This document shows, piece by piece, positions 16,206 to 23,787 of a stretch of DNA of 64,000 nt. The notes under the pieces were generated by a model. It saw only the letters and a program-made list of their open reading frames with translations. It was not told where the DNA came from and searched no databases. Source of the stretch: Mycolicibacter longobardus (lineage in GTDB: Bacteria > Actinomycetota > Actinomycetes > Mycobacteriales > Mycobacteriaceae); NCBI RefSeq assembly GCF_002102265.1, contig NZ_LQPG01000008.1, positions 62,001 through 126,000 on the forward strand, in the 5' to 3' direction. Position 1 is the stretch's first letter. The number at the start of each line of letters is the position of its first letter. Position numbers and translations under genes: made by a program.

Positions 16206-18329
16206 CTAGGGCTTGGCGGTCACCGTCACGGTGATGGTGGAGGCGTCGCCGTCGGAGCTGACGGTCAGCACCGAGGCGTCTGCGCCCGAGGTGACGTGCC
16301 CGCCGGTCACGGTCACGGTGTAGCCGTTGGGGTAGTGGTTGGGTGGCACGGCGATGGTGGTCTCCGAACCCGCTCCGAAGGATCCCGTGCCGTCGGCCTG
16401 GTCGGTGGAGTAGCTGAAGGAGAAGACGCCGTTGTTGAAGGACAGGGCGGTCGGGGTGCCCGAGATCAGCTGGGGATAGGGCTGGGCCAGGAGGTCGAGT
16501 TTGTCCCAGTTGACGTTGTCGCCGACCGGCGGCAGGTTCGGGTCGTAGACCAGCGCCTGGTCTTCCGGCGATGCGCTGGTGATGTCCTTGCCGGTGTAGG
16601 CCCACGCGGCCCAACCGAGCATATTCTGGTTGGACGCCACCAGGCTGGCGTCGATGGCCCCGAGGTTGTTGGTGGCGCCGAACTCGCTGAGCCACCCCGG
16701 GACGTTGTTCGCCTCCATGTAGTCGTTGGCGTACCCGAACACGATGTCGGCATTCCAGTCGCAGCCGAAGCTCAGGCCGGGGAACAGCGACGTCGTGACG
16801 CAGTAGTGGTGGAATGAGAACACCGAGTTCTCGTCGTCCACCGCGCCCATGTGGGTCGGCACCGGCAGGCTGCCGAACAGGGTGTTCGGTTCGTAGAACA
16901 CCGTCTTGTTGGGGTCGACCGAGCGGATGGCTTCGGTGATCTGGTTGTAGAACGGGGTCAGCTGCTGGGTGTCGAAGTACGGATTGCCCAAGATGCTGCC
17001 CAGGGCATGCGAGCCCGCCCACGGCTCGTTCATGATTTCGTAGCCGGCTACGTTCTCGTTGCCCTTGAAGTAGTTGGCGACGGCCTGCCACATCAGCCCG
17101 TAGTGGTTCTGCAGACCGATCCCATCGGATGCTTTGGCGTTGCCCCAGAACGCATCCCAGGCGTAGTTCTGCGCCGGGCTCACGGGGTACGTGGCTGGGA
17201 AACCCGCATCGATGTGGGGTAGCCCGCCGTTGAAGCTGGCCCAGTCCGGTGCGCCCTCGCCGCCGAACTCCTCGCTGTAGAGGTCTTGGTGCATGTCGAG
17301 GACTACGAGGATGTTGTGTCGGGCCAGGATCTCGACGGTGTTCTCGATGGATGCCAGGTAGTCGTAGTCGATGACGCCGGGCTCGGGTTGCACACCGGCC
17401 CAGATGACGCCGAGGCGCACCACGTTGAAGCCGTTGGCGGCCAGGAATGCGGCGTCGTCTTCGTCGAAGCCGTCGGCTGACGGCTCGTAGGGCGGGATCT
17501 TGTAGACCTGGTTGAGCCCGCGCAGCATCACGACCTGGCCGTCGCCATTGGTGAGCCAGCCGTTGGTGACCTCGACGGGTGGCGCGACCGTCCCGGTGAT
17601 GCCGCCGGGCAGGGAGCCGAATTGGCCGACGGCGCCGTGGGTTCCGTCGATCAGGCCGGCGGTGCCGCCGACGCCGCCGAGGGCGGGCAGTCCGGCCGGG
17701 GTGGCGCCGTCACCGGCGTTACCGCCGTCGCCGCCGTTACCGAAGAGCCAGCCGCCGGCTCCGCCGTCGCCGCCGACGGCTCCGGCCCCGCCGTCGCCGC
17801 CGGCGCCACCGTTGCCGAGGATTCCGACGGCGGCGCCACCGGCGCCTCCCGCGACTCCGTCGATGGTGCTGTTCCAGCCGGCGCCGCCGTTACCGAAGAG
17901 CCAGCCGCCGGCTGCGCCGTCGGGGTTGGCCTCGGTTCCGTCGGCGCCGTTGCCAATCACCGTCGAGCCGAACAGCTGGTTGATGAAGCCGTTGACCTGG
18001 ATACCCAGGTCGCTGTCGATCCACTTCTCGGCGAGGTCGTAGAGCCCGGCGTAGGGGTCGAATGCGACGGCGAGACCCGGCTCGGCCAGGGCGGTCAGTG
18101 CGGAACTCCAGCTCTCGGGGGACAGGAAGGTGTCCCAGGCCGCGGTGTCGAAGAGGGCCTGGCCGTCCAGCTCACCGGCCGCTGTGACAAACGGTGCGAA
18201 CAGCACGTCCATCATGTCGTCGATATCGGCCTGCGCCGGCGCGAGCGGCGTCGCCGCAGAGGTCACAGCCAGAAACGCGGCTACTCCGACAACCTTGCTG
18301 CCCACAACCTTGCTGCGGCGACGAGCCAT
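16206..18329 (-). CDS. Secreted PGRS-repeat glycoside hydrolase family 5 (endoglycoceramidase-like), copy 1
   Basis: A 707-residue exported protein. The signal peptide (residues 1-34) has a twin-cluster basic start and a likely cleavage after AQA. It is followed by a helical linker (35-122), a PGRS-type Gly/Ala/Asn repeat (about 125-238, NGGAGGDGGAG units), a GH5 TIM-barrel (about 250-600) and a beta-sandwich C-terminal domain (about 625-707). The acid/base Glu435 (MNEPWAG) and nucleophile Glu549 (LSEFGAT) are present. The segments FNVVRLGVIWAGVQPEPG and LDMHQDLY, and the domain order GH5 plus C-terminal sandwich, match recalled rhodococcal endoglycoceramidases, which cleave the glycan-ceramide bond. 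There is no PE domain. The substrate is inferred and could be another glycolipid. Confidence 0.85.
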   Translation of the reverse strand: MARRRSKVVGSKVVGVAAFLAVTSAATPLAPAQADIDDMMDVLFAPFVTAAGELDGQALFDTAAWDTFLSPESWSSALTALAEPGLAVAFDPYAGLYDLAEKWIDSDLGIQVNGFINQLFGSTVIGNGADGTEANPDGAAGGWLFGNGGAGWNSTIDGVAGGAGGAAVGILGNGGAGGDGGAGAVGGDGGAGGWLFGNGGDGGNAGDGATPAGLPALGGVGGTAGLIDGTHGAVGQFGSLPGGITGTVAPPVEVTNGWLTNGDGQVVMLRGLNQVYKIPPYEPSADGFDEDDAAFLAANGFNVVRLGVIWAGVQPEPGVIDYDYLASIENTVEILARHNILVVLDMHQDLYSEEFGGEGAPDWASFNGGLPHIDAGFPATYPVSPAQNYAWDAFWGNAKASDGIGLQNHYGLMWQAVANYFKGNENVAGYEIMNEPWAGSHALGSILGNPYFDTQQLTPFYNQITEAIRSVDPNKTVFYEPNTLFGSLPVPTHMGAVDDENSVFSFHHYCVTTSLFPGLSFGCDWNADIVFGYANDYMEANNVPGWLSEFGATNNLGAIDASLVASNQNMLGWAAWAYTGKDITSASPEDQALVYDPNLPPVGDNVNWDKLDLLAQPYPQLISGTPTALSFNNGVFSFSYSTDQADGTGSFGAGSETTIAVPPNHYPNGYTVTVTGGHVTSGADASVLTVSSDGDASTITVTVTAKP

Positions 18330-18363
18330 CTCGACGGACCCTTCTTATGGACGTGCGCGGTTT

Positions 18364-18399
18364 CTGAGTTGTGTCTGAGAAGGTAAACGAGATACTTAC
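18364..18399 (-). promoter_or_regulatory. Conserved upstream element of PGRS-glycosidase copy 1
   Basis: On the plus strand: CTGAG, five bases, then TCTGAGAAG-GTAAACGAG-ATACT. The same layout occurs upstream of copy 2 at 20603-20636. Two CTGAG direct repeats lie 11 bases apart. Conservation where flanking bases have diverged points to a promoter or activator site located 35-70 bases before the start codon. Confidence 0.5.
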
Positions 18400-18440
18400 A
18401 CAGCGCAAGGGTGCGATCGGGCGGTGGCGAGTCGACCCGC

Positions 18441-20567
18441 TTACGACGCCGCGGTCACCTTCACGCTGACCGTTGAGGCGCCGGCGTCGGAGCTGATGGT
18501 CAGCACCGAGGCGTTGGGTCCTGAGGTGACGTGTCCGCCGGTCACGGTGACGGTGTAGCCGTTCGGGTACTGGCTGGGCGGAATGGAGATGGTGGTCTGC
18601 GCACCCGGGTCGAAGCTTCCGGTGCCGTCGGCGCGGTCGGTGGAGTAGCTGAACGACAGGACGCCGTCGTTGAACGACAGTGAGGTGGGGATGCCCGATA
18701 TCAGTTGCGGGTAGGGCTGGGCCAATACGTCGAGTTTGTCCCAGTTGACGTTGTCGCCGACCGGCGGCTGGCTCGGGTCGTACACCAGCGCCTGGTCCTG
18801 CGGCGAGGTACTGGTGATGTCGTTGCCGGTGTAGGCCCATTCGGCCCAGCCGATCAGATGCCGGTTGGACGCCTGCAGGCTTGCGCCGATGGCTTCGAGG
18901 TTGTTGGTGGCGCCGAACTCGCTGAGGAACGCCGGGATGTTGTTCGCCTGCGCGTAGTCCATCGCGTTTGCGAATGAGATGTCGGCATTCCAATCGCAGC
19001 CGAAGCTGAATTCCGCGAACAACGCATTCACCATGCAGTAGTGGTGGAACGAGAACGCCGTGTTCTCGTCGTCCACCGTGCCCAGGTGCGTGGGCACCGG
19101 CAGGCTGGCTTCGAGGGTGGTCGGCCCGAAGAACACCGTCTTGTTCGGGTCGACCGAACGGATGGCGTCGGTGATCTGGTTGTAGAACGGGGTCAGCTGC
19201 TGGGTGTCGAAGTACGGATTGCCGAGCAGGCTTCCCAGCCAGTGCGAGCCCGCCCACGGCTCGTTGATGATCTCGTAGCCGGCCACGTTCTCGTTGCCCT
19301 TGAAGTAGTCCGCGACGGCCTGCCACATCAGCCCGTAGTGATTCTGCAGACCGATCCCATCGGATGCTGTGGCGTTGCCCCAGAACGCATCCCAGGCGTA
19401 GTTCTGGGCGGGACTGACGAAGTAGCTGAACGGGAAGCCCGCGTCGAAGTTGGGCAGCCCGCCGGTGAAAGTGGCCCACTCCGGGGCGCCGTCGCCGCCG
19501 AAGGCGCCGCCGTAGAGATCCTGGTGCATGTCGAGGATCGCAACGATGTTGTGGCGGGCCAGAATTTCCACGGTGTTCTCGATGGATGCCAGGTAGTCGT
19601 AGTCGATGACACCCGGCTCCGGCGCCACCCCGGCCCAGATGACACCGAGCCGTACCACGTTGAAGCCGTTGGCGGCCAGGAACGCGGCGTCGTCGTCGTC
19701 GAAGCCGCCGGCCGAGGGCTCGTAGGGCGGGATCTTGTAGACCTGGTTGAGCCCGCGCAACATGACGACCTGGCCATCGCCATTGGTGAACCAGCCGTTG
19801 GACGCCTCGACCGGCGGAGCGACCGTCCCGGTGATGCCGCCCGGCAGGGAGCCGAATTGGCCGACCGCGCCGTGGGTCCCGGCCCACAGCCCCGCGGTGC
19901 CGCCGACGCCGCCCAGGGCGGGTAGTCCGGCCGGGGTGGCGCCGTCGCCGGCGTCGCCGCCGTTACCGCCGTTGCCCATCAGCCAGCCACCGGCCCCACC
20001 GTCGCCACCCGCGGCTCCGGCCCCGCCGTCGCCTCCCGCTCCGCCGTTGCCGAAGAGTCCGGCGGACCCGCCGCTGCCGCCGGTGACACCGTCGGTGGTG
20101 CTGTTCCAGCCCGCGCCGCCGTCACCGAACAGCCAGCCGCCGGCTGCGCCGTCGGGATTGTCCTCGGTTCCGGCCGCGCCGTTGCCGATCACCGTCGAGC
20201 CGAACAGCTGGTTGATGAATCCGTTGACCTGGCTACCCAGGTCGCTGTTGATCCACTGCGAGGCCACGTCATGCAGCCCGGTGTAGAAGTCGATCGCGAC
20301 GGCGGGACCCGGCTCGGCCAGCGCGGCTAGCGCGGAATTCCAGTTCTCGGCCGACAGGAACGTGTCCCATGCGGCCGCGTCGAACACCGCGTTGTCGAAC
20401 GGAGCCTGACCGTCAAAGGCACCCTCCGCGGCGGCGAACGGTGCGAACAGCACGTCCATCATGTCGTCGATATCGGCCTGCGCCGGCGGCGCCAGGGGAA
20501 CGATCGCCAGAAATGCGGCTACTCCGACAACCTTGCTGCCCACAACCTTGCTGCGGCGACGAGCCAT
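18441..20567 (-). CDS. Secreted PGRS-repeat glycoside hydrolase family 5 (endoglycoceramidase-like), copy 2
   Basis: A 708-residue paralogue of the adjacent gene with identical architecture: signal peptide (1-31, cleavage after AQA), linker, PGRS-type repeat (about 125-240), GH5 barrel with Glu436 (INEPWAG) and Glu550 (LSEFGAT), and C-terminal sandwich. Both catalytic glutamates are intact, so both copies should be active. The first 20 residues are the same as in copy 1. Differences concentrate in the linker and the loops around the active site (for example GGAFGGDGAPEW versus SEEFGGEGAPDW), compatible with different substrate preference (inference). It is the upstream member of the pair but carries its own promoter-like element. 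Confidence 0.85.
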   Translation of the reverse strand: MARRRSKVVGSKVVGVAAFLAIVPLAPPAQADIDDMMDVLFAPFAAAEGAFDGQAPFDNAVFDAAAWDTFLSAENWNSALAALAEPGPAVAIDFYTGLHDVASQWINSDLGSQVNGFINQLFGSTVIGNGAAGTEDNPDGAAGGWLFGDGGAGWNSTTDGVTGGSGGSAGLFGNGGAGGDGGAGAAGGDGGAGGWLMGNGGNGGDAGDGATPAGLPALGGVGGTAGLWAGTHGAVGQFGSLPGGITGTVAPPVEASNGWFTNGDGQVVMLRGLNQVYKIPPYEPSAGGFDDDDAAFLAANGFNVVRLGVIWAGVAPEPGVIDYDYLASIENTVEILARHNIVAILDMHQDLYGGAFGGDGAPEWATFTGGLPNFDAGFPFSYFVSPAQNYAWDAFWGNATASDGIGLQNHYGLMWQAVADYFKGNENVAGYEIINEPWAGSHWLGSLLGNPYFDTQQLTPFYNQITDAIRSVDPNKTVFFGPTTLEASLPVPTHLGTVDDENTAFSFHHYCMVNALFAEFSFGCDWNADISFANAMDYAQANNIPAFLSEFGATNNLEAIGASLQASNRHLIGWAEWAYTGNDITSTSPQDQALVYDPSQPPVGDNVNWDKLDVLAQPYPQLISGIPTSLSFNDGVLSFSYSTDRADGTGSFDPGAQTTISIPPSQYPNGYTVTVTGGHVTSGPNASVLTISSDAGASTVSVKVTAAS

Positions 20568-20602
20568 CTCGACCGACCCCTTCTCAATGGACGCCCCATT
20601 AA

Positions 20603-20636
20603 CTGAGGTACATCTGAGAAGCTAAATGAGTTACTC
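20603..20636 (-). promoter_or_regulatory. Conserved upstream element of PGRS-glycosidase copy 2
   Basis: On the plus strand: CTGAG, five bases, then TCTGAGAAG-CTAAATGAG-TTACT. It is the partner of the element at 18364-18399, at the same distance from the start codon. Confidence 0.5.
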
Positions 20637-20717
20637 AACGTCGCGCAAGGGTGCGGCACCAGGGGAGTGAGATTCGGAGAACGGCCGTTCGCTCGAGAGT
20701 ATTTCTTTCGAGCCCGA

Positions 20718-20873
20718 TCAGCACTGCGTCGCGGCGCGGATCCACTGTCGCCGAGCTTCGCTTTGGCCGACGTCGGATGCGGCGGCGCGCAGCAGGCGAA
20801 TCGCCCGCTGACGTTCGTTGTGGCCGGTCCGCGGCCGGACCGGTAGGCAGAGCTGCATCAATTTGGTCTTCAT
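20718..20873 (-). CDS. Possible 51-residue basic protein
   Basis: ATG at 20873 (or GTG at 20876) follows a near-perfect Shine-Dalgarno sequence, GCAGGAGGT, 5 bases upstream. The peptide begins MKTKLMQLCLPVRP and continues as a basic amphipathic stretch (RQRAIRLLRAAASDVGQS). It has no signal peptide or membrane helix and no family that I recognise. It lies in the 458-base gap between PGRS-glycosidase copy 2 and the LLM gene. Apart from this frame and the copy 2 promoter region, the gap (20568-21025) shows no other gene. The strong RBS is the main support. Confidence 0.45.
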   Translation of the reverse strand: MKTKLMQLCLPVRPRTGHNERQRAIRLLRAAASDVGQSEARRQWIRAATQC

Positions 20874-21025
20874 CACATACCTCCTGCAGGTCATGCCACG
20901 ACAACTGCAGTGCGCGACCACTCACCGGCGACCGGTGCGCACGCCTGTACAACGCCCGGGGTGCCGAAACCTATCCCGCCCAAACGGTGAGGCCGGACAC
21001 TAAGGGCGCAACGGTGTGACGGGCG

Positions 21026-21895
21026 TCACCCGGCTTTGGCGATGACGTGCTCGGCGAATCGCTCCAGGTTGCGGATCTTGGTGTCCAGCGGCTCGGTGTC
21101 GGGGCCCACGATGTAAGGCACCCGGAAGCCCACGATGACGTCGGTGACGCCCTTGTCCTCGAGGCGTTTGATGCCGTCGAGGGTGAAACCGTCGACCGAG
21201 ATCACGTGGATCTCAAAGGGGCCGGTGCGGCCTTCCTCCTCGCGAAGCTGCTGCAGCCGGGTGATCAGGCCGTCGAGCTCGGCCGGGTCGCCGCCGCCGT
21301 GCATCCAGCCGTCGTGGCGTGCCGCGCGGCGCAGTGCGGCTTCGGCGTGGCCTCCGATCAGGATCGGGATCGGTTGGGACGGGGCCGGGGCCATCTTGGT
21401 CTTGGGGATGTCGTAGAACTCGCCGTGGAACTCGAAGTAGTCGCCGGTGGTGAGTCCCTGGATGATCTCGATGCATTCGTCCATCCGCTTGCCGCGCCGG
21501 GCGAACGGAACCCCCATCAGCTCGTAGTCCTCCGGCCACGGGCTGGTCCCCACGCCCAGTGCCAGCCGGTTGTCGATCATCGCGGCCAGCGAACCGGCCT
21601 GCTTGGCCACCAACGCCGGCGGGCGGATCGGCAGCTTGATCACGAACGGTGTGAACCGCAGCGTGGTGGTGACCGCGCCGAGTGCCGCGATCAAGACGAA
21701 GGTCTCGATGAATGCCTTGCCGTCAAGGAACTCGCGGTTGCCGTCGGGGGTGTAGGGGTACTTCGAGTCCGATTCGAACGGGTAGGCGATGCTGTCCGGG
21801 ATCGACATGCTGTGGTATCCGGCGGCCTCGGCAGCCTTGGCGAGCGGAATGTAGTAGCTCGGGTCGGTCATCGCCTCGGCGTAGGTGAACCGCAC
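21026..21895 (-). CDS. LLM class F420-dependent oxidoreductase
   Basis: A 289-residue luciferase-like oxidoreductase. LAKAAEAAGYHSMSIPDSI, the TTTLRFTPFVIKLPIRPPAL strand-loop and LALGVGTSPWPEDYELMGVP are typical of the mycobacterial F420-dependent subgroup (TIGR036xx type). IPILIGGHAEAALRRAARHDGW follows, forming the phosphate-binding region. It starts at GTG 21895 with GGAG 5 bases upstream. The reaction is probably hydride transfer between F420 and a carbonyl or enone; the substrate is unknown. It is separated by 78 bases from the DUF4873 gene on the same strand. Confidence 0.85.
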   Translation of the reverse strand: MRFTYAEAMTDPSYYIPLAKAAEAAGYHSMSIPDSIAYPFESDSKYPYTPDGNREFLDGKAFIETFVLIAALGAVTTTLRFTPFVIKLPIRPPALVAKQAGSLAAMIDNRLALGVGTSPWPEDYELMGVPFARRGKRMDECIEIIQGLTTGDYFEFHGEFYDIPKTKMAPAPSQPIPILIGGHAEAALRRAARHDGWMHGGGDPAELDGLITRLQQLREEEGRTGPFEIHVISVDGFTLDGIKRLEDKGVTDVIVGFRVPYIVGPDTEPLDTKIRNLERFAEHVIAKAG

Positions 21896-21973
21896 GTGAT
21901 CTCCTCGGTCTCGGGTGTGGGGCTGTTCTCTGCATAGCAGACTCGCCGGGCCGGACCGAGTGGGGGATCGCGA

Positions 21974-22684
21974 TTACATCCGCGGCGGCATCGCGATCTC
22001 TACAGCCTCCAGCGGGAACGGCGGGTATCCGGCGGCGCCGATCACCGTCAGCGTGCCCCACGGCGTCCGCTCGGCGACGCGCCCTTCGGCAGTGTGCTCA
22101 TCGATCCGGATGCTGACCTTCGAGCCGGTGACGCTTGCTCCCGGGAGATCGGTGAAAAACATTCCCTGCCAGTGATATTGGCCATCGATCGGGTCGAAGT
22201 GCCCGGTCAGGCGCACTCGGGTCGGGTAGTCCTCGCCGTTGTGGGTGAGCACCGCCGGGCCGTCGTAGGTCTCATCGTCGACGCCTACCGATCCGGTCAG
22301 ATAGAACCGGGAAAGCCCCCGGGTCGGCAGCAGCGGGTGCACCCGCACCCGGGGTGAGCGGGACTCGATGCGGCTGGCGCCGCTGCGCCGCAGGCCGTCG
22401 ATGAGCCGGGCCACGTACCGGGCCTGCCGGCGGGTGTGCGGACCGGGGATCCGGAACCGGTTGGGAACACCGTGCGTGGCGACGGTGTCGTCCGGCGACG
22501 CGGTGGTGTCGATCAGCGCCCGGGCGGTCAGTACCTCGCCTTCGGGGGTGGTGACGGTCCAGGTGTCCGTCCCGCTGTCGAATCGGGTGGTCGCGTCTGC
22601 GCGATCGACGACGCGGATGCCGTCGATCAGCCCGTGCAGCCGTGCCGGGTCGCCCAGCACGACCACGTCGAGGACGCCGGTCAC
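21974..22684 (-). CDS. DUF4873 domain protein
   Basis: A 236-residue protein starting at GTG 22684, which overlaps the diiron oxygenase stop by 4 bases (GTGA). The C-terminal half (about 130-236: SRFYLTGSVGVDDETYDGPA, then YHWQGMFF and GYPPFPLEAVEIAMPP) is the DUF4873 domain. The N-terminal half (VLDVVVLGDPARLHGLIDGI, VLTARALIDTTASPDD) looks like a degenerate dinucleotide-binding domain of a flavin monooxygenase, a protein often fused to DUF4873 in mycobacteria, but the glycine-rich cofactor loop is not conserved. It probably works with the AurF-like oxygenase encoded just upstream. Confidence 0.7.
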   Translation of the reverse strand: MTGVLDVVVLGDPARLHGLIDGIRVVDRADATTRFDSGTDTWTVTTPEGEVLTARALIDTTASPDDTVATHGVPNRFRIPGPHTRRQARYVARLIDGLRRSGASRIESRSPRVRVHPLLPTRGLSRFYLTGSVGVDDETYDGPAVLTHNGEDYPTRVRLTGHFDPIDGQYHWQGMFFTDLPGASVTGSKVSIRIDEHTAEGRVAERTPWGTLTVIGAAGYPPFPLEAVEIAMPPRM

Positions 22685-23583
22685 AGGAATCCGGCCCGCC
22701 GCCACATCCGCTGGGCCAGCCGGCCCATCAGCCCGACCTCGGTGAAGAATGCGGCCAGCGGGGCGAACGACGAGCGGGAGGCGGCGAGGAAGTGCGGGTT
22801 GGCGCGCGCCACCCGGCGAGCCTCGCGACCGTCCAGCCCGACCCGGTTGTAGACGACCGGCAGGGTGAACAGGTGGCGGTAGAACGGTCCGCCGACACCC
22901 TGCAGGTTCGCCAACAGGACACGGCGGTAGCGCGGCATCGCCGGGACGTTGCGCCGCAGGCCGTCGCGTGCGTACTGGATGTGGCGGGCTTCTTCGGTGA
23001 CGTGGATGCGCATCACTCGCCGCACGATCGGCTGTATGTCGGGCTCGTCGAGGATCTGGCGCTGCAGCGAGTCGAAGATCTCTTCGCCCACCAGTGCCGC
23101 CCCCCACAGGATGCTGCCGCGGAACAGGAATGGAAGCGCGTTGATCGCGATGCGCTGGTAGCGCTTCGGTCGCACCGGCACGCCGCCGATTTTGTCGATG
23201 GTCTTGCCGAACATCAGCATGTGCCGGGTCTCGTCGCCCAGCTCGGTCAGCGAGTAGTGGGTGGTGCGCGCGGTGGGGTTCTTGTGCATCATGTCGCGCA
23301 GCAGCGCCTGGTTGAGGATGTTCTCGAACCAGATGCCGGCCGAGAGCACGTTGACCAGCTCCTGGCGCGACATCTCGATCTGCTGTTCGCGGGTCATCGC
23401 CTCCCACAGCCCGGTGCCGTAGAGGGTGCACATCCGCGGCGGCAGGAAGAACTTGTCTTCCTCCAACGGGGCATTCCAGTCGATGTCGACGACCGGGGCA
23501 TAGGACTTCTTCACCGAGCCCTTCAGCAGACGCTCGGCGAATTCCTCCCGGGTCGGTTCGCTCGGCCGCACCGCAGTGGTCAT
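22681..23583 (-). CDS. AurF-like diiron oxygenase
   Basis: A 300-residue member of the para-aminobenzoate N-oxygenase (AurF, PF11583) family, a ferritin-like non-heme diiron fold. Metal ligands are visible in IWFENILNQALLRD, TELGDETRHMLMF and HVTEEARHIQYARD. AurF oxidises arylamines to nitro compounds, but mycobacterial members are numerous and mostly uncharacterised, so the substrate is open. The ATG at 23583 lies below a 200-base promoter region with two inverted repeats shared with the divergent LuxR-type regulator. It is coupled to the DUF4873 gene. Confidence 0.82.
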   Translation of the reverse strand: MTTAVRPSEPTREEFAERLLKGSVKKSYAPVVDIDWNAPLEEDKFFLPPRMCTLYGTGLWEAMTREQQIEMSRQELVNVLSAGIWFENILNQALLRDMMHKNPTARTTHYSLTELGDETRHMLMFGKTIDKIGGVPVRPKRYQRIAINALPFLFRGSILWGAALVGEEIFDSLQRQILDEPDIQPIVRRVMRIHVTEEARHIQYARDGLRRNVPAMPRYRRVLLANLQGVGGPFYRHLFTLPVVYNRVGLDGREARRVARANPHFLAASRSSFAPLAAFFTEVGLMGRLAQRMWRRAGFL

Positions 23584-23639
23584 GAGGAAATCCCTTCTCG
23601 CTTCGGCCCAAAATTAGGAGCCGCCACAGGGCATGTCAA

Positions 23640-23721
23640 TACCGACGGTACCGGATACTTGCGGTCCGAAATGTGATGCCTGTCACCCTGTCACGTCGAA
23701 ATCGTTTGCCGGGTGACAGGC
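23640..23721. promoter_or_regulatory. Inverted repeats in the divergent diiron oxygenase / LAL regulator region
   Basis: Two palindromes lie between the divergent starts. TACCGACGGTA (23640-23650) has perfect 5-base arms. GCCTGTCACCC (23678-23688) pairs exactly with GGGTGACAGGC (23711-23721) across 22 bases. They are candidate operators for the adjacent LuxR-type regulator or for a repressor of the oxygenase. Confidence 0.5.
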
Positions 23722-23787
23722 AGGGTGCGTCGAGTAGATCGCGAATGCCCATTAACGAGAGGGGCATTTCCTGTCACAATTGCGGCC

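Larger units (their letters stand above)
16206..20655. repeat. Tandem duplication of PGRS-glycosidase gene plus upstream region
   Basis: Two head-to-tail copies (16206-18416 and 18441-20655) match along their length. They share the signal peptide, PGRS block, GH5 domain, C-terminal domain, the upstream CTGAG element, and even CGCAAGGGTGCG beyond it (18404-18415; 20643-20654). The unit is about 2.2 kb. Copies differ by many substitutions and small indels, so the duplication is not recent. Confidence 0.8.

Noticed and set aside
17650..17900. Possible CRISPR or satellite-like repeats
   Set aside because: The repetition is codon-level PGRS sequence (Gly-Gly-Ala/Asn) inside a coding frame, with no fixed repeat-spacer periodicity.
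21974..23611. A single 545-codon minus-strand open frame
   Set aside because: It joins a meaningless out-of-frame N-terminus to the DUF4873 protein. The real layout is an AurF-like gene (22681-23583) in another frame plus the DUF4873 gene from GTG 22684.
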